From positions 98,719-162,718 of the forward strand of contig JAUXMY010000017.1 in NCBI GenBank assembly GCA_030683005.1: a DNA stretch of 64,000 nt, read 5' to 3'. The notes beneath the pieces are model-generated. The model saw only the letters and a list, made by a program, of their open reading frames with translations, did not search any database and was not told the origin of the DNA. The DNA is from Caulobacter sp. Lineage in GTDB: Bacteria; Pseudomonadota; Alphaproteobacteria; Caulobacterales; Caulobacteraceae. How positions within the stretch are numbered: the stretch's first letter is position 1; the number at the start of each line of letters is the position of its first letter. This document shows positions 1 to 9,076 of this stretch, one piece after another. The translations under genes and the position numbers were made by a program.

Positions 1-1
1 G

Positions 2-184
2 GCCGGCAGCAAGGTGATGATCAACTACGCCCGCGATCACACGATCAAGGACGCGCTGGACTATATCGCGCTCTGGCAGGTCGGCATGTTCTCCGGCCCC
101 CACATGGCCGAGACCTTCGCCGCCAGGCAGGAAGGTCGGGAGCCGGTGTTCCCGGATCTGATGCCCTTGCGACGGGGGCTCTAG
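2..184 (+). CDS. Enoyl-CoA hydratase/isomerase (crotonase) family, 3' end only
   Basis: An open frame enters from the left edge and stops at TAG 182-184, giving about 60 residues of a protein C-terminus. The text (MINYARDHTIKDALDYIALWQ, ...MAETFAARQEGR) resembles the C-terminal helices of crotonase-fold enoyl-CoA hydratases, where a hydrophobic helix and a short tail pack at the trimer interface. Catalytic residues lie outside the window, so the substrate cannot be named. It is too short for the ORF track. It is followed by about 60 bp with no gene and a convergent anti-sigma-like gene. The family call is moderately secure; any finer call is not. Confidence 0.6.
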   Translation, partial: AGSKVMINYARDHTIKDALDYIALWQVGMFSGPHMAETFAARQEGREPVFPDLMPLRRGL

Positions 185-243
185 ACTTCTGATTCCAGAG
201 CACGATTCAGGGGTCAGGCGGTTCCGTCTGACGCCATCGTACT

Positions 244-954
244 CTAGCGCCAGCCCGCCGCCCGGGCCTTGCGTTCGGCGGCGACATCGACCGGTGCGCC
301 CAGCCCTAGGGTTGTAATCGCGGCGTTCATCGCCGCGGAAGGGACGGCGGCGCCGACCTCGGTCAGCACCAGCCGCCAGCCGTCTCCGGTCCGGCAGGCG
401 ATGCCCGTGATGCGGGTCTCGCTCGCGAAGGTCCGACACCAGACGCCGCTCTGACTGTGATAGGTGGCCAGCAGCTCGACCGCCGGGTCGGGCTTCTGGT
501 CCTGCGCCAGGCCCTGCTCCAGCGTCGCGGCCAGGGCGCCCCTCGCCTGCAGCTTCCCGTCCAGCAGGTCATTGGTGGGACGCGGCGCGAAGATGCCTAC
601 GGCGATGCCGAGCACGAGGCCGGCCGCCAGTGCTGCCCACCGGGGATCGAGCGGCTTGCGCGCGGTTGGCGCGCCCGCCTTGGCTTTCCGGGGCGGGGCC
701 GGCGGCGTTTCCCGGGTGCGGCGCGCGTCGGCCAGCGAGACCACGGGCGCGGCGGACTTGTCGCCGGCCGCCGTCCTGGATTTGCGCCCTCCGGAGGAAA
801 TGGCGTTCTGGATCATGGCGCCGACCTCGCGATGGCGCCGCAGGCGTTCGGCGACCGTGGGATCGCTGGCCACCGCCGCCTCGACCGCCGCCCTGTCCGG
901 CGCGGACAGCTTGCCGCCGATGTAGGCGATCAGCATCTCATCCGTAACGATCAT
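244..954 (-). CDS. Anti-sigma-factor-like single-pass membrane protein
   Basis: The 236-residue frame starts at the ATG (MIVTDEML...) at 954, with GGAG just upstream; the longer ORF-track start lies in the preceding gene gap. The N-terminal ~55 residues (DEMLIAYIGGKLSAPDRAAVEAAVASDP...) look like the helical anti-sigma domain, but no HxxxCxxC zinc motif is visible. A basic/proline linker leads to one TM segment (WAALAAGLVLGIAVGIFAP), then a ~120-residue periplasmic domain. By family knowledge such proteins sequester an ECF sigma factor at the inner membrane. No sigma gene is in this window; the upstream neighbour on the same strand is a pentapeptide-repeat gene, so the partner is unknown. Family call by analogy. 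Confidence 0.6.
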   Translation of the reverse strand: MIVTDEMLIAYIGGKLSAPDRAAVEAAVASDPTVAERLRRHREVGAMIQNAISSGGRKSRTAAGDKSAAPVVSLADARRTRETPPAPPRKAKAGAPTARKPLDPRWAALAAGLVLGIAVGIFAPRPTNDLLDGKLQARGALAATLEQGLAQDQKPDPAVELLATYHSQSGVWCRTFASETRITGIACRTGDGWRLVLTEVGAAVPSAAMNAAITTLGLGAPVDVAAERKARAAGWR

Positions 955-1039
955 GACGGGGCTCCGGCGGAAGGGGCGGCAAGGCGCGCAATCTGCCCCA
1001 CCGGGACGACGGCGCAAAGCGTCCGCACGCTTCCGGGGA

Positions 1040-2260
1040 TCAGGCTTCGAGTTCGGCGTCGCGGAGATCGGCGTCCTGAAGCTTCGCGCCCGCCAGATCG
1101 GCCTCCAGGAACCGGGCCTTCTGGGCATGGGCGCCCCGCAGGTCGGCGCCGCGCAGAATAGCCTTGGTCAGGTCCGTCCGGATGAACCGACCCTGAGCGA
1201 TCATCAGCGGCCCCAGCCTGGCGTCACGCAGGTCGGCCTTGTTCAGCTGGGCGCCCGACAGCTTTGCGCCGCGCAGATCAGCGCCCTTAAGGATCGTACT
1301 GCGCAGGTCGGCTCCCGTGAGATCGGCGCCCTGAAGCTCCGCGCCGGCGAGGTTCATACCGAAGAACACGGAGCGCGGAGCGACCAGCCCGGTCATACGC
1401 CGCCCGCGAAGCTGCCGAAGCGAGCGGAAGTCGACCCGGGACGCCTTCATCACCGCGCCTTCCGCACCTTCGGATTCGCAGAAGCGTTCATGGTCGCGCA
1501 GCAGCTCCTGGAGCGGCACATCGTCGACGTAGATTATGGGCGGCGGCGCCGTCAGGACGTCGGTGAGGTCGGCCTTGTCGAAGTTGGCGGCGCCCATGTC
1601 GACGCCGACCAGCACGGCCTGCCGGAGCGACGCGCCGGAAAGATCGCTGCCGAACAGGTCCGCGCCGGAAAGGTCGGCCCCGTCGAGCACCGCGTTGACC
1701 AGCCTGGCCCCCGCCAGACAGGCGCCGTTCAGATTGGCGTCGGTGAAGTCGGCCGACAGGGCGTGCGCGCCGGAGAGCTGGGCGCCGGTGAGATTGGCGC
1801 CTTCCAGCACTGCGTAATCGAGCTCCCCGGGCTTGCGCTCGTGCTTCAGGATCCGCCAGCCGCTGCCGGCGCCCTGCATGGCGATGCGACCCTCGCGAAG
1901 ATCGCAGCCGGCCAGATTGGCGCCCGCCATGTTGGCGCCTCTAAGGCAGGCGCCGCGCAGGTCGGCGGCGGTCAGATCAGCATTGCGAAGGTCGGCGTCG
2001 CGCAGGTCGCATCCGAACAGGGTCGCCCGCTTGAGCGTGGCGCCCTTCAGGCTGGCGCCATGGAACCAGGCGCCGGTCAGCTCAGCCTCGGTGAGGTCGA
2101 CGCCGTCGAACATCATGTTCGAAAGGTCGGCATAGGACAGGTTGGCGCGCTTGCCGCCATTGCGGCCGCCAAGATAGCGTGCGTGCGCCTCCAGCACGGC
2201 CTTGACGGCGCCGAAGTCGAGATGACGGATCAGGCTTTGCTTGGCGGAGGGGGCAGTCAT
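1040..2260 (-). CDS. Pentapeptide-repeat protein with two repeat blocks
   Basis: The 406-residue protein consists largely of A(D/N)LxG/xA-type pentapeptides, which fold into a right-handed quadrilateral beta-helix. Block 1 spans roughly residues 40-225 and block 2 roughly residues 290-406. Between them lies a non-repeat linker (PPPIIYVDDVPLQELLRDHE...) with acidic and helical character. The N-terminal ~35 residues are also non-repeat. Function is unknown: characterised relatives include gyrase-protecting DNA mimics, but most are uncharacterised. The start has no obvious Shine-Dalgarno; a perfect hairpin sits five bases upstream. The gene lies downstream of corA and upstream of the anti-sigma-like gene, all on the minus strand. 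Confidence 0.85.
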   Translation of the reverse strand: MTAPSAKQSLIRHLDFGAVKAVLEAHARYLGGRNGGKRANLSYADLSNMMFDGVDLTEAELTGAWFHGASLKGATLKRATLFGCDLRDADLRNADLTAADLRGACLRGANMAGANLAGCDLREGRIAMQGAGSGWRILKHERKPGELDYAVLEGANLTGAQLSGAHALSADFTDANLNGACLAGARLVNAVLDGADLSGADLFGSDLSGASLRQAVLVGVDMGAANFDKADLTDVLTAPPPIIYVDDVPLQELLRDHERFCESEGAEGAVMKASRVDFRSLRQLRGRRMTGLVAPRSVFFGMNLAGAELQGADLTGADLRSTILKGADLRGAKLSGAQLNKADLRDARLGPLMIAQGRFIRTDLTKAILRGADLRGAHAQKARFLEADLAGAKLQDADLRDAELEA

Positions 2261-2264
2261 GGAG

Positions 2265-2282
2265 GCGGGTTTCCGAACCCGC
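2265..2282 (-). promoter_or_regulatory. Perfect hairpin abutting the pentapeptide gene start
   Basis: GCGGGTT-TCCG-AACCCGC forms a 7-bp perfect stem with a 4-base loop, ending four bases before the predicted ATG at 2260. No T-run follows on either strand, so it does not look like an intrinsic terminator. In the transcript it would occupy the place where a Shine-Dalgarno should be. A role in translation control is inference. Confidence 0.4.
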
Positions 2283-2337
2283 GTACTTTTGCCGCACCTG
2301 CCTTAATGGAAGGTGTGAAATTCCGGAATCGGCGGTT

Positions 2338-3300
2338 TCAGAGCCAGCCTTTCCTGCGGAACCACCACAGCGCGACCGCCATTGTCCCGATCATCGCCAG
2401 AAGCGCCCCCGCGAATCCGAACGGCTGCTCTGCGCCGGGAATGCGCGCGAAGTTCATCCCGAAGACCGAGGCGATCAGCGTCGGCGGCATCAACACCACT
2501 GCCCAGATCGAAAAGACCTTCATGATCTCGTTCTGGTCGGTGTTGATCAGGGCCGTGGCCGAATCGAGCAGGAAGGTCAGGTTCTCGGTCAGATAGGCCG
2601 AGTGGTCGGTCAGCGACTGGATGTCTCGCTGCAGCGATCGCAACCGTTCGCGGTTGTCCTTCAGGCTGGCGATCTCTTCGGCCAGCGCGGCGAAGGACAC
2701 CAGACGGGCCAGACTGACCAGGCTGCTGCGCGCCTTGGCGGTGATCGCCTGGCTTCGACCCAGTCGCCGCAGGATCGGTTTGAAGGCTCCCTTGCGGTCG
2801 CGGCTGAAGATTTCGCCTGAGATCCTGTCAACGTCCGCCGAGGCGGTCTCGAGAATGTCGGCCAGCCGGTCGACCAGCGCGTCCAGCAGCCCCAGCAAGG
2901 CGTTCGCGCCGCCGGTGCAAAAGTCGGCGTCGCGGGTCGCCTGGGCGATGTAGGCCACGAACGCGCGGGGCTCGACGTACCGGATCGTGGCCAGCCGTCC
3001 GCGGGCCAGGACGAAGGTGATCGGGGCCAGGGCCGGATCCTCGCCGTCAGCGCCGACCAGCACGAAGGCCGTCATGAAGTGAGCGCCGTCTTCCTGGTAC
3101 AGCCGGGAGGAGACCTCGATCTCGGCCATTTCCTCGCGGGTCGGCAGCTGCACGCCCAGCGCCGTCTCGGCGGCGAGTTCCTCCTCGCGGGTCGGGCTGA
3201 CGAGATCGACCCAGGCGGTGTCGGACGGAAGCGCCCAAGCGGGATCGCGCTCATCCACCTCGTGGAGACCGCCGTCTCCGCTGCGAAGCACCCTGAGCAT
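2338..3300 (-). CDS. corA: CorA family divalent cation transporter
   Basis: This 320-residue protein has the CorA architecture: a cytosolic N-terminal alpha/beta domain, a long helical stalk (about residues 150-250, LVDRLADILETASADVDRISGEIF...), and two C-terminal TM segments. The signature GMN tripeptide follows TM1 (VFGMNFARIPG), and the second TM ends in a basic WWFRRKGWL tail. CorA pentamers mediate Mg2+ (or Co2+/Ni2+) uptake at the inner membrane. Length fits the family. No M-box or other leader riboswitch was recognised upstream. The gene precedes the pentapeptide gene on the same strand with a 77-bp gap. Confidence 0.92.
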   Translation of the reverse strand: MLRVLRSGDGGLHEVDERDPAWALPSDTAWVDLVSPTREEELAAETALGVQLPTREEMAEIEVSSRLYQEDGAHFMTAFVLVGADGEDPALAPITFVLARGRLATIRYVEPRAFVAYIAQATRDADFCTGGANALLGLLDALVDRLADILETASADVDRISGEIFSRDRKGAFKPILRRLGRSQAITAKARSSLVSLARLVSFAALAEEIASLKDNRERLRSLQRDIQSLTDHSAYLTENLTFLLDSATALINTDQNEIMKVFSIWAVVLMPPTLIASVFGMNFARIPGAEQPFGFAGALLAMIGTMAVALWWFRRKGWL

Positions 3301-3368
3301 AGGCGTGCTGATCTCCCGGCCAGAAGACGGGAATGGCGCGGGCCGGCGCTGGCGTCAATGCGCCGGGA

Positions 3369-4052
3369 TCAATCCTGCTGGTCGGACTGGTTCTGGCCGG
3401 TGGCCGCCGCGATCAGGGCGGCGATCCGGTCGGTAGCGTCGGCGGCCTGGTTCACAACGCCCAGCGGCGAGGGCAGCGGGCCGATGCCGCCGGCGGTCTG
3501 GTTGGCGGCCGCGCGGGCCATGGTCACGCCCTGGGCGGACCAGTAGCGCGGATCGGTCTGGGCGAGGCGCTGGGCCTGGGCGTTCTGGTAGATGAAGCCG
3601 TGGGTCGGATAGACCGAAGTCCCGAGGTCCCGGATAGGATCGTACCAGACCTTGACCAGCGACCAGTCGCCCAGCGGCGAAACGTCGATCACGGTGACGT
3701 CGGTCTCGATCTGGCCGCGGGCGCCGCCGATGCGGGACCAGTTGGCGTGGGTGATCTGGATGACGCGGTCGGTCACCAGCCGGCTGACGACGGCCACATG
3801 ACCCAACTGCATCTTGCCGGTCGGCTTGAAGGTGAGGACCGCGCCCGTGCGCGGCATACGGCCGGTTTCGTACTTGCCGCCCGCCTGGCCCCACCAGGTC
3901 CGGGCGTCGCCGTAAATCTGGATGCCAGAGAGCAGTCGCGCGAAGGGCACGCATTGCCAATAAAGATCCGCCATGGCGTTAGCCGTGGGCGTAAGGCTGA
4001 TCACCGTTGCGGCGGCCAGGGAACCTAGGATGGTTCTGGTCCGTTGACGCAT
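3369..4052 (-). CDS. Secreted CHAP-domain amidase/peptidase
   Basis: The 227-residue protein begins with a signal peptide (MRQRTRTILGSLAAATVISLTPTANA). The mature part opens with WQCVPFAR, the nucleophile cysteine of a CHAP domain, followed by LGHVAVV (catalytic His) and ITHANWS (polar third residue), in CHAP order and spacing. CHAP enzymes cut peptidoglycan peptides or related amide bonds, so a periplasmic wall-remodelling role is likely. The C-terminal ~70 residues are low-complexity, Ala/Gln/Asp-rich and have no recognised domain. GGAG lies just upstream of the ATG. Neighbouring acyltransferase and corA genes share the strand but give no clear functional link. Confidence 0.85.
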   Translation of the reverse strand: MRQRTRTILGSLAAATVISLTPTANAMADLYWQCVPFARLLSGIQIYGDARTWWGQAGGKYETGRMPRTGAVLTFKPTGKMQLGHVAVVSRLVTDRVIQITHANWSRIGGARGQIETDVTVIDVSPLGDWSLVKVWYDPIRDLGTSVYPTHGFIYQNAQAQRLAQTDPRYWSAQGVTMARAAANQTAGGIGPLPSPLGVVNQAADATDRIAALIAAATGQNQSDQQD

Positions 4053-4121
4053 CAGGAGCGCTCCCCCGTGGTACTGAACGACAGGGGATACTCATCTCAC
4101 ACACGAATGAAAAGAGTCTTT

Positions 4122-5219
4122 TTACGCCGTCGCCGCGGCGTGTCGCCGCGCGCGCCATGAGTCGGCCCACAGTTTCATGCGTGTGCGGGCCGGTTTCTCG
4201 ATCAGATGATACGAGACGGCCGACAGTGGAACGACGCCGACGAGGAAGATTATCCACAGGCCGAGCGGCAGCTTTTCAGTCGGTAGATTCAAGACTTTCG
4301 CCGCGGCATTCACAAAGATGATCTTCCACGGAACGCAGATCATATAGGTCGAGTAGCTGATCTCGCCCAGGTAAACGAACGTGGGTTGCGAGGCGAAGCC
4401 CGAACCATGCTGGGCGAGCCCCGCGAGGCACAGGATCAGCCCCCCGAAGCCGATGATGCTGACCACGTCCGGCGCCCCGGCCGCCGCCGCAATAAGCATG
4501 CCGGCGCCAAAAAATGCGGCGCCCAGCGCCGCCGCGGACAGGCTGCGCACCGCGCCCGACCGCCACAACGCGTGCATGGCGCACCCCAGCATGAAGCAGG
4601 GCACGATGCGCAAAGCGCCCCAGTTGATCGTCGCCTGGGTCAGCGAAAAGCCGGACAGCTGCTGGAAGACCGCGTAGAGCGCCGAGATCGCCGCCACGAC
4701 CAGGCCGGTGAACAGCCACGGCCGGCCGCGCAGCTTCCACGCCGCCCAGGCGGAGATCGGGAAGGTCAGATAGGCAAACCACTCCGCCGAGATAGACCAT
4801 GACGGATGGTTGAACGCCGCCTGCGGCGCCAGACCCCAGGCCTGCAGAAGCAGGACATTGGCCGGCAGCGATTCCCAGCTCAGTATCCCGGCGTCCACCG
4901 CGAACCCCGCCGCTCCGGCCCCGACTCCCAGGGCGATCATGCCCAGCAACGTCGCCAGGTGCAGCGGGTAGACGCGCGCCAGGCGGTTCCACAGGAAGTC
5001 GCCGTACCTGAACCGGCCTTCCCCGAAGGCGCTCAGGTAGACGTGGCAGAGGATGAAGCCCGAGAGGGTGAAGAACAGCTCCACGCCCAGGTAGCCCTTT
5101 TCGACCAGGGTCGGGGTGAATCCGACGTCCAGCTTGGGCCAGTAGTGGAAGAGGACGACCCACATCGCGGCAAAGAAGCGCAACGCCGTGAGCGGCCTGA
5201 TATTGGCGGCGTCCTGCAT
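4122..5219 (-). CDS. Acyltransferase 3 (OafA/YrhL-like) integral membrane protein
   Basis: The 365-residue polytopic protein opens with IRPLTALRFFAAMWVVLFHYW, the R-x10-H hallmark of acyltransferase family 3. It continues with GYLGVELFFTLSGFIL, also typical, and then about nine further hydrophobic segments. Family members transfer acetyl or other acyl groups from the cytoplasm to sugars of O-antigen, exopolysaccharide or peptidoglycan. The acceptor cannot be read from the sequence and no polysaccharide cluster is adjacent. It is divergent from terC across a 120-bp gap. Confidence 0.9.
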   Translation of the reverse strand: MQDAANIRPLTALRFFAAMWVVLFHYWPKLDVGFTPTLVEKGYLGVELFFTLSGFILCHVYLSAFGEGRFRYGDFLWNRLARVYPLHLATLLGMIALGVGAGAAGFAVDAGILSWESLPANVLLLQAWGLAPQAAFNHPSWSISAEWFAYLTFPISAWAAWKLRGRPWLFTGLVVAAISALYAVFQQLSGFSLTQATINWGALRIVPCFMLGCAMHALWRSGAVRSLSAAALGAAFFGAGMLIAAAAGAPDVVSIIGFGGLILCLAGLAQHGSGFASQPTFVYLGEISYSTYMICVPWKIIFVNAAAKVLNLPTEKLPLGLWIIFLVGVVPLSAVSYHLIEKPARTRMKLWADSWRARRHAAATA

Positions 5220-5339
5220 ATCGGTCTCCCGGCGTCCTTCCCTGCGGCGGATTAATCCGGCAAAGCCGGTTCAATCCGCCCCGTGACGCGCTAGATAAGC
5301 GCACCCGGGTTCACCAGACGTGAAAGGCCACGCTCCCCC

Positions 5340-6164
5340 ATGGACGCTCTTCTTCAGCTCGCCGCCGATCCGACCGTCTGGGCGGCGTTGATCACCCTGG
5401 TGATCATGGAAGTGGTGCTCGGCATCGACAACCTGGTCTTCATCGCGATCCTGTCGAACAAGCTGCCGCCCGAGCAACGGCAGAAAGCCCGTCGCATCGG
5501 CATCTCGCTGGCGCTGGTCATGCGGATCGCGCTGCTGTTCTCGATCACCTGGATCATCGGCCTGACGACGCCGGTCTTCGACCTCGGCCTCAGCGGCCCG
5601 GCGGGCGAACATGGCGAACCGACCTTCGAGACCACCTTCTCCTGGCGTGACCTGATCCTGATCGCCGGCGGCCTGTTCCTGCTGTGGAAAGCCACCAAGG
5701 AAATCCACCACAGCGTCGATCCAGCTCCGACCGGCGACGTGATGGACACCAAGAACGTGGTCATCTCGAACTTCGGTTCGGCGATCTTCCAGATCATCCT
5801 GCTCGACCTGGTCTTCTCGGTGGACTCGATCCTGACGGCGATCGGCATGACGAACCACCTGCCGGTCATGATCATCGCCGTGGTCGTGGCCGTGACCGTC
5901 ATGCTGCTGGCCGCCGACCCGCTGTCCAACTTCATCAACGACAACCCGACCGTGGTCATGCTGGCGCTGGGCTTCCTGCTGATGATCGGCGCGGTGCTGA
6001 TCGCCGACGGCTTCGGCGTGCACGTGCCCAAGGGCTACATCTACGCCTCCATGGCCTTCGCCGGCCTGGTGGAGGGCCTGAACATCGCCGCGCGGAACGG
6101 GGCCAGAAAGAAGGCCGCCAAGTTGGCGGACGCCTCCGGGGGCGTGCCGCCCCAGGGCCACTAA
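5340..6164 (+). CDS. TerC family integral membrane protein
   Basis: The 274-residue protein has about seven TM helices and two acidic membrane motifs typical of TerC/YoaE proteins: [15 protein letters not shown] near residue 22 and [16 protein letters not shown] near residue 155. Homologues are implicated in tellurite resistance or in Mn2+ export/loading of secreted proteins; which applies here is unknown. A yybP-ykoY-type manganese riboswitch, common upstream of terC homologues elsewhere, was looked for in the 120-bp leader and not recognised. The gene is convergent with priA. Confidence 0.9.
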   Translation: MDALLQLAADPTVWAALITLVIMEVVLGIDNLVFIAILSNKLPPEQRQKARRIGISLALVMRIALLFSITWIIGLTTPVFDLGLSGPAGEHGEPTFETTFSWRDLILIAGGLFLLWKATKEIHHSVDPAPTGDVMDTKNVVISNFGSAIFQIILLDLVFSVDSILTAIGMTNHLPVMIIAVVVAVTVMLLAADPLSNFINDNPTVVMLALGFLLMIGAVLIADGFGVHVPKGYIYASMAFAGLVEGLNIAARNGARKKAAKLADASGGVPPQGH

Positions 6165-6176
6165 CGGGGCACGAGG

Positions 6177-6198
6177 CCCCTACAGGAAGCTGTAGGGG
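6177..6198. terminator. Hairpin between convergent terC and priA
   Basis: CCCCTACAG-GAAG-CTGTAGGGG is a perfect 9-bp stem with a 4-base loop that contains the priA stop codon. It sits between the converging terC and priA ends and could serve both directions. No strong T-run follows, so terminator activity is only likely. Confidence 0.45.
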
Positions 6199-8339
6199 TC
6201 GACGTCCAGAACCACCCTGATCGCCCCCGGCGGCCGCGCGCGCGCGCGCCAGGCGGCAAGGAAGCCCTGCAGGTCGACGGTGCGGTCGGCCCGCACCAGG
6301 AACCGCTTGCGCCGGCGCCCCCGGATCAGGGCCAGCGGGGCGTCGGCCGGTCCGAAGATGTCGACGCCGTCAGCGTTGGGCGCGACCGAGGCCAGCAGGC
6401 GGACATAGGCCTCCAGCGCGACGGGATCGGGACCGGAGACGATCACAGCCGCCAGCCGGCCGAAGGGCGGCAGCACGGCCAGTTCGCGCGCCTCCATCTC
6501 CGCCTCGATGAAGGCGTCGCGATCCTGGGCGGCGAGGGCCTCCATCACCGGATGGTCGGGCGCGTAGGTCTGCAGGAGGGCCCGCCCCGGCCGGTCACGC
6601 CGCCCCGCCCGCCCGCTGGCCTGGGCCAGCAGCTGGAAGGTCCGCTCCCCGGCCCGCAGGTCGCCGCCGCGCAGGCCGAGATCGGCGTCGACGACGCCGA
6701 CCAGCGTCAGGTTCGGAAAGTCATGCCCCTTGGCCGCCGCCTGGGTGGCCACCAGGACGTCAATGTCGCCGGCCGCCATCGTGGCGATCAGGCTGCGCGC
6801 GCCGTCGGCGTCGAACACGGTGTCGGAAGAAAAGACCGCCACCCGCGCCTGCGGGAACAGCTCGCGCACCTCCTCCTCGACCCGTTCGACGCCGGGGCCG
6901 ATGGAGACCAGGCTGTCCTTCGCCCCGCAGTGCGGGCACTTGTCCGGGCGCGGCATCGAAAAGCCGGTCAGGTGGCAGACCAGCCGTCCGGTGTAGCGAT
7001 GCTCGACCAGCCAGCTGTCGGAGTCAGGCGACTTCATCCGCTCGCCGCAGGCCCGGCAGAGCACCAGCGGCGCATAACCCCGGCGGTTCAGGAACAGTAA
7101 GGTCTGCTCGCCGCGGGCGAAGGTCTCGACCATCGCCTCGACCAGCGGCGGCGACAGCCAGCGGCCGGTCTCCGGCGGCGTCTGGCGCATGTCGATCAGG
7201 TCGACGTCCGGCAGCTGGGCCGCGCCGTGCCGGGCGCCCAGCTTCAGCCAGCGGTAGCGACCCTGGCGCGCGTTCCAGATCGTCTCCAGCGACGGCGTGG
7301 CCGAGGCCAGCACGATGGCGCACTTCTCGATATGGGCCCGGGCCACGGCCATGTCGCGGGCCTGGTAGATGAAGCCCTCTTCCTGCTTGAAGGACCCGTC
7401 GTGCTCCTCGTCGACGACGATCAGCTTCAGGTCCCGGTAGGGCAGGAACAGCGCCGAGCGGGCGCCGACGACGATGCGGGCCTTGCCTGACGCCACCCCC
7501 TCCCAGGCCCGGCGGCGCAGCGGCGGCGGCACGGCCGAATGCCACTCGACCGGCGCGCCGCCAAAGCGGGTGGTGAAGCGGGCCAGCACGGCCTGGGTCA
7601 GGGCGATCTCGGGCAGCAGGACCAGCACCTGGCCCTCCGGGCTGGCGGCCAGCGCCGCAGCGACGGCCTCAAGATAGACCTCGGTCTTGCCCGAGCCCGT
7701 CACGCCGTCGAGCAGGGCGGCCTGGAAGCCGCCTTCGTGGACCATGTCGACCAGCACGTCGGCTGCCGCGCGCTGACTATCATTCAACACCGGGCCCGGT
7801 GAGGTCCAGTCGAGATCGTCGAAATTTATCTCGCGGGTCTCCAGCAGGATTTCGAGCGATTTCTCGTCGATGAGACCCTTGAGAACGCCGCTTGAAACCC
7901 CCGCCGCCTCGGCCAGGTCCGCAGGCGTCATCGGCGTGACGGCGGCAGCCAGCACCCGCTCCCGCGCCGGCGTCATCCGACCCGGCGGGGCGCCGGTGGC
8001 GCGCAGCAGCTTGACCGGCTTGGGCCTCGGCGCCCGCAGGCCGCGCAGGGCCATGGCCAGCGGCTGTCCCGGCGCATCGACGGAATACCTCGCCGCCCAT
8101 TCGACAAAGCGCAGGGTGCTGGCCGGCATGACCGGGTCGTCGATCCGGTCCAGCACGGGCTTCAGCGGCCTGTTGCCGCCGGCCCCGTCGCGCACGGCCG
8201 TGACCACGCCCCGCACGGCGCGAGGCCCCAGCGGCACGGCGACATGGTCTCCCACGGCCAGATCCAGGCCTTCCGGCTCGGCGTAGTCGAACGCCTCTGG
8301 CAACGGCATGGGCAGAAGTACGGAAACGATGCGGGTCAC
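6180..8339 (-). CDS. priA: Primosomal protein N' (replication restart helicase PriA)
   Basis: The real gene is 719 residues, starting at GTG 8339 (VTRIVSVLLPMPLP...); the ORF-track extension to 8966 is antisense to fsa. It contains a Walker A motif (GVTGSGKTEVY), a Walker B/DEEH motif (IVVDEEHDGSFKQEE), late helicase motifs (QASGRAGR), and a family-typical C-terminus (VLDVDPYSFL). PriA reloads the replisome at stalled forks. The cysteine-rich insertion is unusual: the outer pairs CRAC and CPHC are present, but the usual inner CxxC reads S-P-D-S, and CHxC reads CHLT. One zinc site therefore appears lost while the other is kept. Divergent from fsa. Confidence 0.93.
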   Translation of the reverse strand: MTRIVSVLLPMPLPEAFDYAEPEGLDLAVGDHVAVPLGPRAVRGVVTAVRDGAGGNRPLKPVLDRIDDPVMPASTLRFVEWAARYSVDAPGQPLAMALRGLRAPRPKPVKLLRATGAPPGRMTPARERVLAAAVTPMTPADLAEAAGVSSGVLKGLIDEKSLEILLETREINFDDLDWTSPGPVLNDSQRAAADVLVDMVHEGGFQAALLDGVTGSGKTEVYLEAVAAALAASPEGQVLVLLPEIALTQAVLARFTTRFGGAPVEWHSAVPPPLRRRAWEGVASGKARIVVGARSALFLPYRDLKLIVVDEEHDGSFKQEEGFIYQARDMAVARAHIEKCAIVLASATPSLETIWNARQGRYRWLKLGARHGAAQLPDVDLIDMRQTPPETGRWLSPPLVEAMVETFARGEQTLLFLNRRGYAPLVLCRACGERMKSPDSDSWLVEHRYTGRLVCHLTGFSMPRPDKCPHCGAKDSLVSIGPGVERVEEEVRELFPQARVAVFSSDTVFDADGARSLIATMAAGDIDVLVATQAAAKGHDFPNLTLVGVVDADLGLRGGDLRAGERTFQLLAQASGRAGRRDRPGRALLQTYAPDHPVMEALAAQDRDAFIEAEMEARELAVLPPFGRLAAVIVSGPDPVALEAYVRLLASVAPNADGVDIFGPADAPLALIRGRRRKRFLVRADRTVDLQGFLAAWRARARPPGAIRVVLDVDPYSFL

Positions 8340-8378
8340 AGGTAGTCCCCGGCGGCCCAAGCCGCTAAAAGACCAGCC

Positions 8379-9035
8379 ATGCAAATCTTTCTCGACACCA
8401 CCGACACCGTCGTCCTCAAGGACCTCGCCGCCACCGGCCTCGTGGACGGCGTCACGACCAACCCGACCCTGATCGCCAAGTCGGGCCGGCCCATGGCCGA
8501 GGTCATCGCCGAGATTTGCGACCTCGTCGAGGGCCCCGTCAGCGCAGAGGCGGTCGCCACCGACGCCGAGGGCATGCTGGCCGAGGGTCGCAAGCTGGCC
8601 GCCATCGCCCCCAACGTGGTCGTCAAGGTGCCGCTGACCCGCGCCGGCCTGATCGCCACGGCGGAATTCGCGCGCGAGGGCATCTCGACCAACGTCACCC
8701 TCTGCTTCTCGGCCAACCAGGCGCTGCTCGCCGCCAAGGCGGGGGCCACCTACGTGTCGCCCTTCATCGGCCGGCTGGACGACCAGACCCCGGGTTCGGG
8801 CATCGAGCTGATCCACGCCATCCGGGCGGTCTACGACAATTTCGGATTCGATACTGAAATCCTCGCCGCCTCGATCCGCACACCCGCCCACGTCACGGAA
8901 TCGGCGCTGGCCGGGGCCGACTGTGCGACCATCCCGCCGGCGGTCTTCGAGGCGCTCTTCAAGCACCCGTTAACCGAGTCCGGGCTTCAACAGTTCCTGA
9001 GCGACTGGGCCAGGACCGGCCAGTCGATCCTGTAG
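8379..9035 (+). CDS. fsa: Transaldolase-like fructose-6-phosphate aldolase
   Basis: The 218-residue protein matches the short transaldolase/FSA family: start MQIFLDTTD, then [15 protein letters not shown], the Schiff-base lysine in VVVKVPLT (about residue 89), [11 protein letters not shown], and [13 protein letters not shown]. Short members cleave or form fructose-6-phosphate from dihydroxyacetone and glyceraldehyde-3-phosphate, or act as transaldolases in the pentose phosphate pathway; the sequence alone does not separate the two. It is divergent from priA, with only about 40 bp between starts, and precedes DUF484-xerC on the same strand. Confidence 0.88.
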   Translation: MQIFLDTTDTVVLKDLAATGLVDGVTTNPTLIAKSGRPMAEVIAEICDLVEGPVSAEAVATDAEGMLAEGRKLAAIAPNVVVKVPLTRAGLIATAEFAREGISTNVTLCFSANQALLAAKAGATYVSPFIGRLDDQTPGSGIELIHAIRAVYDNFGFDTEILAASIRTPAHVTESALAGADCATIPPAVFEALFKHPLTESGLQQFLSDWARTGQSIL

Positions 9036-9076
9036 GGCAGAATCGCCCTGCGGAACCGATCGGTTCGGGGGCGAGA

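Noticed and set aside
953-2596. 547-residue plus-strand ORF opposite the pentapeptide gene
   Set aside because: It is the antisense shadow of a repetitive G/C-rich gene; the protein is a periodic VGA/QIGA-type pattern generated by the opposite pentapeptide codons.
5220-5339. Possible manganese (yybP-ykoY) riboswitch upstream of terC
   Set aside because: Only a simple CCGGCAAAGCCGG hairpin is visible; conserved riboswitch motifs were not found.
8340-8966. N-terminal extension of the priA ORF
   Set aside because: It is antisense to fsa; PriA homology begins at GTG 8339.
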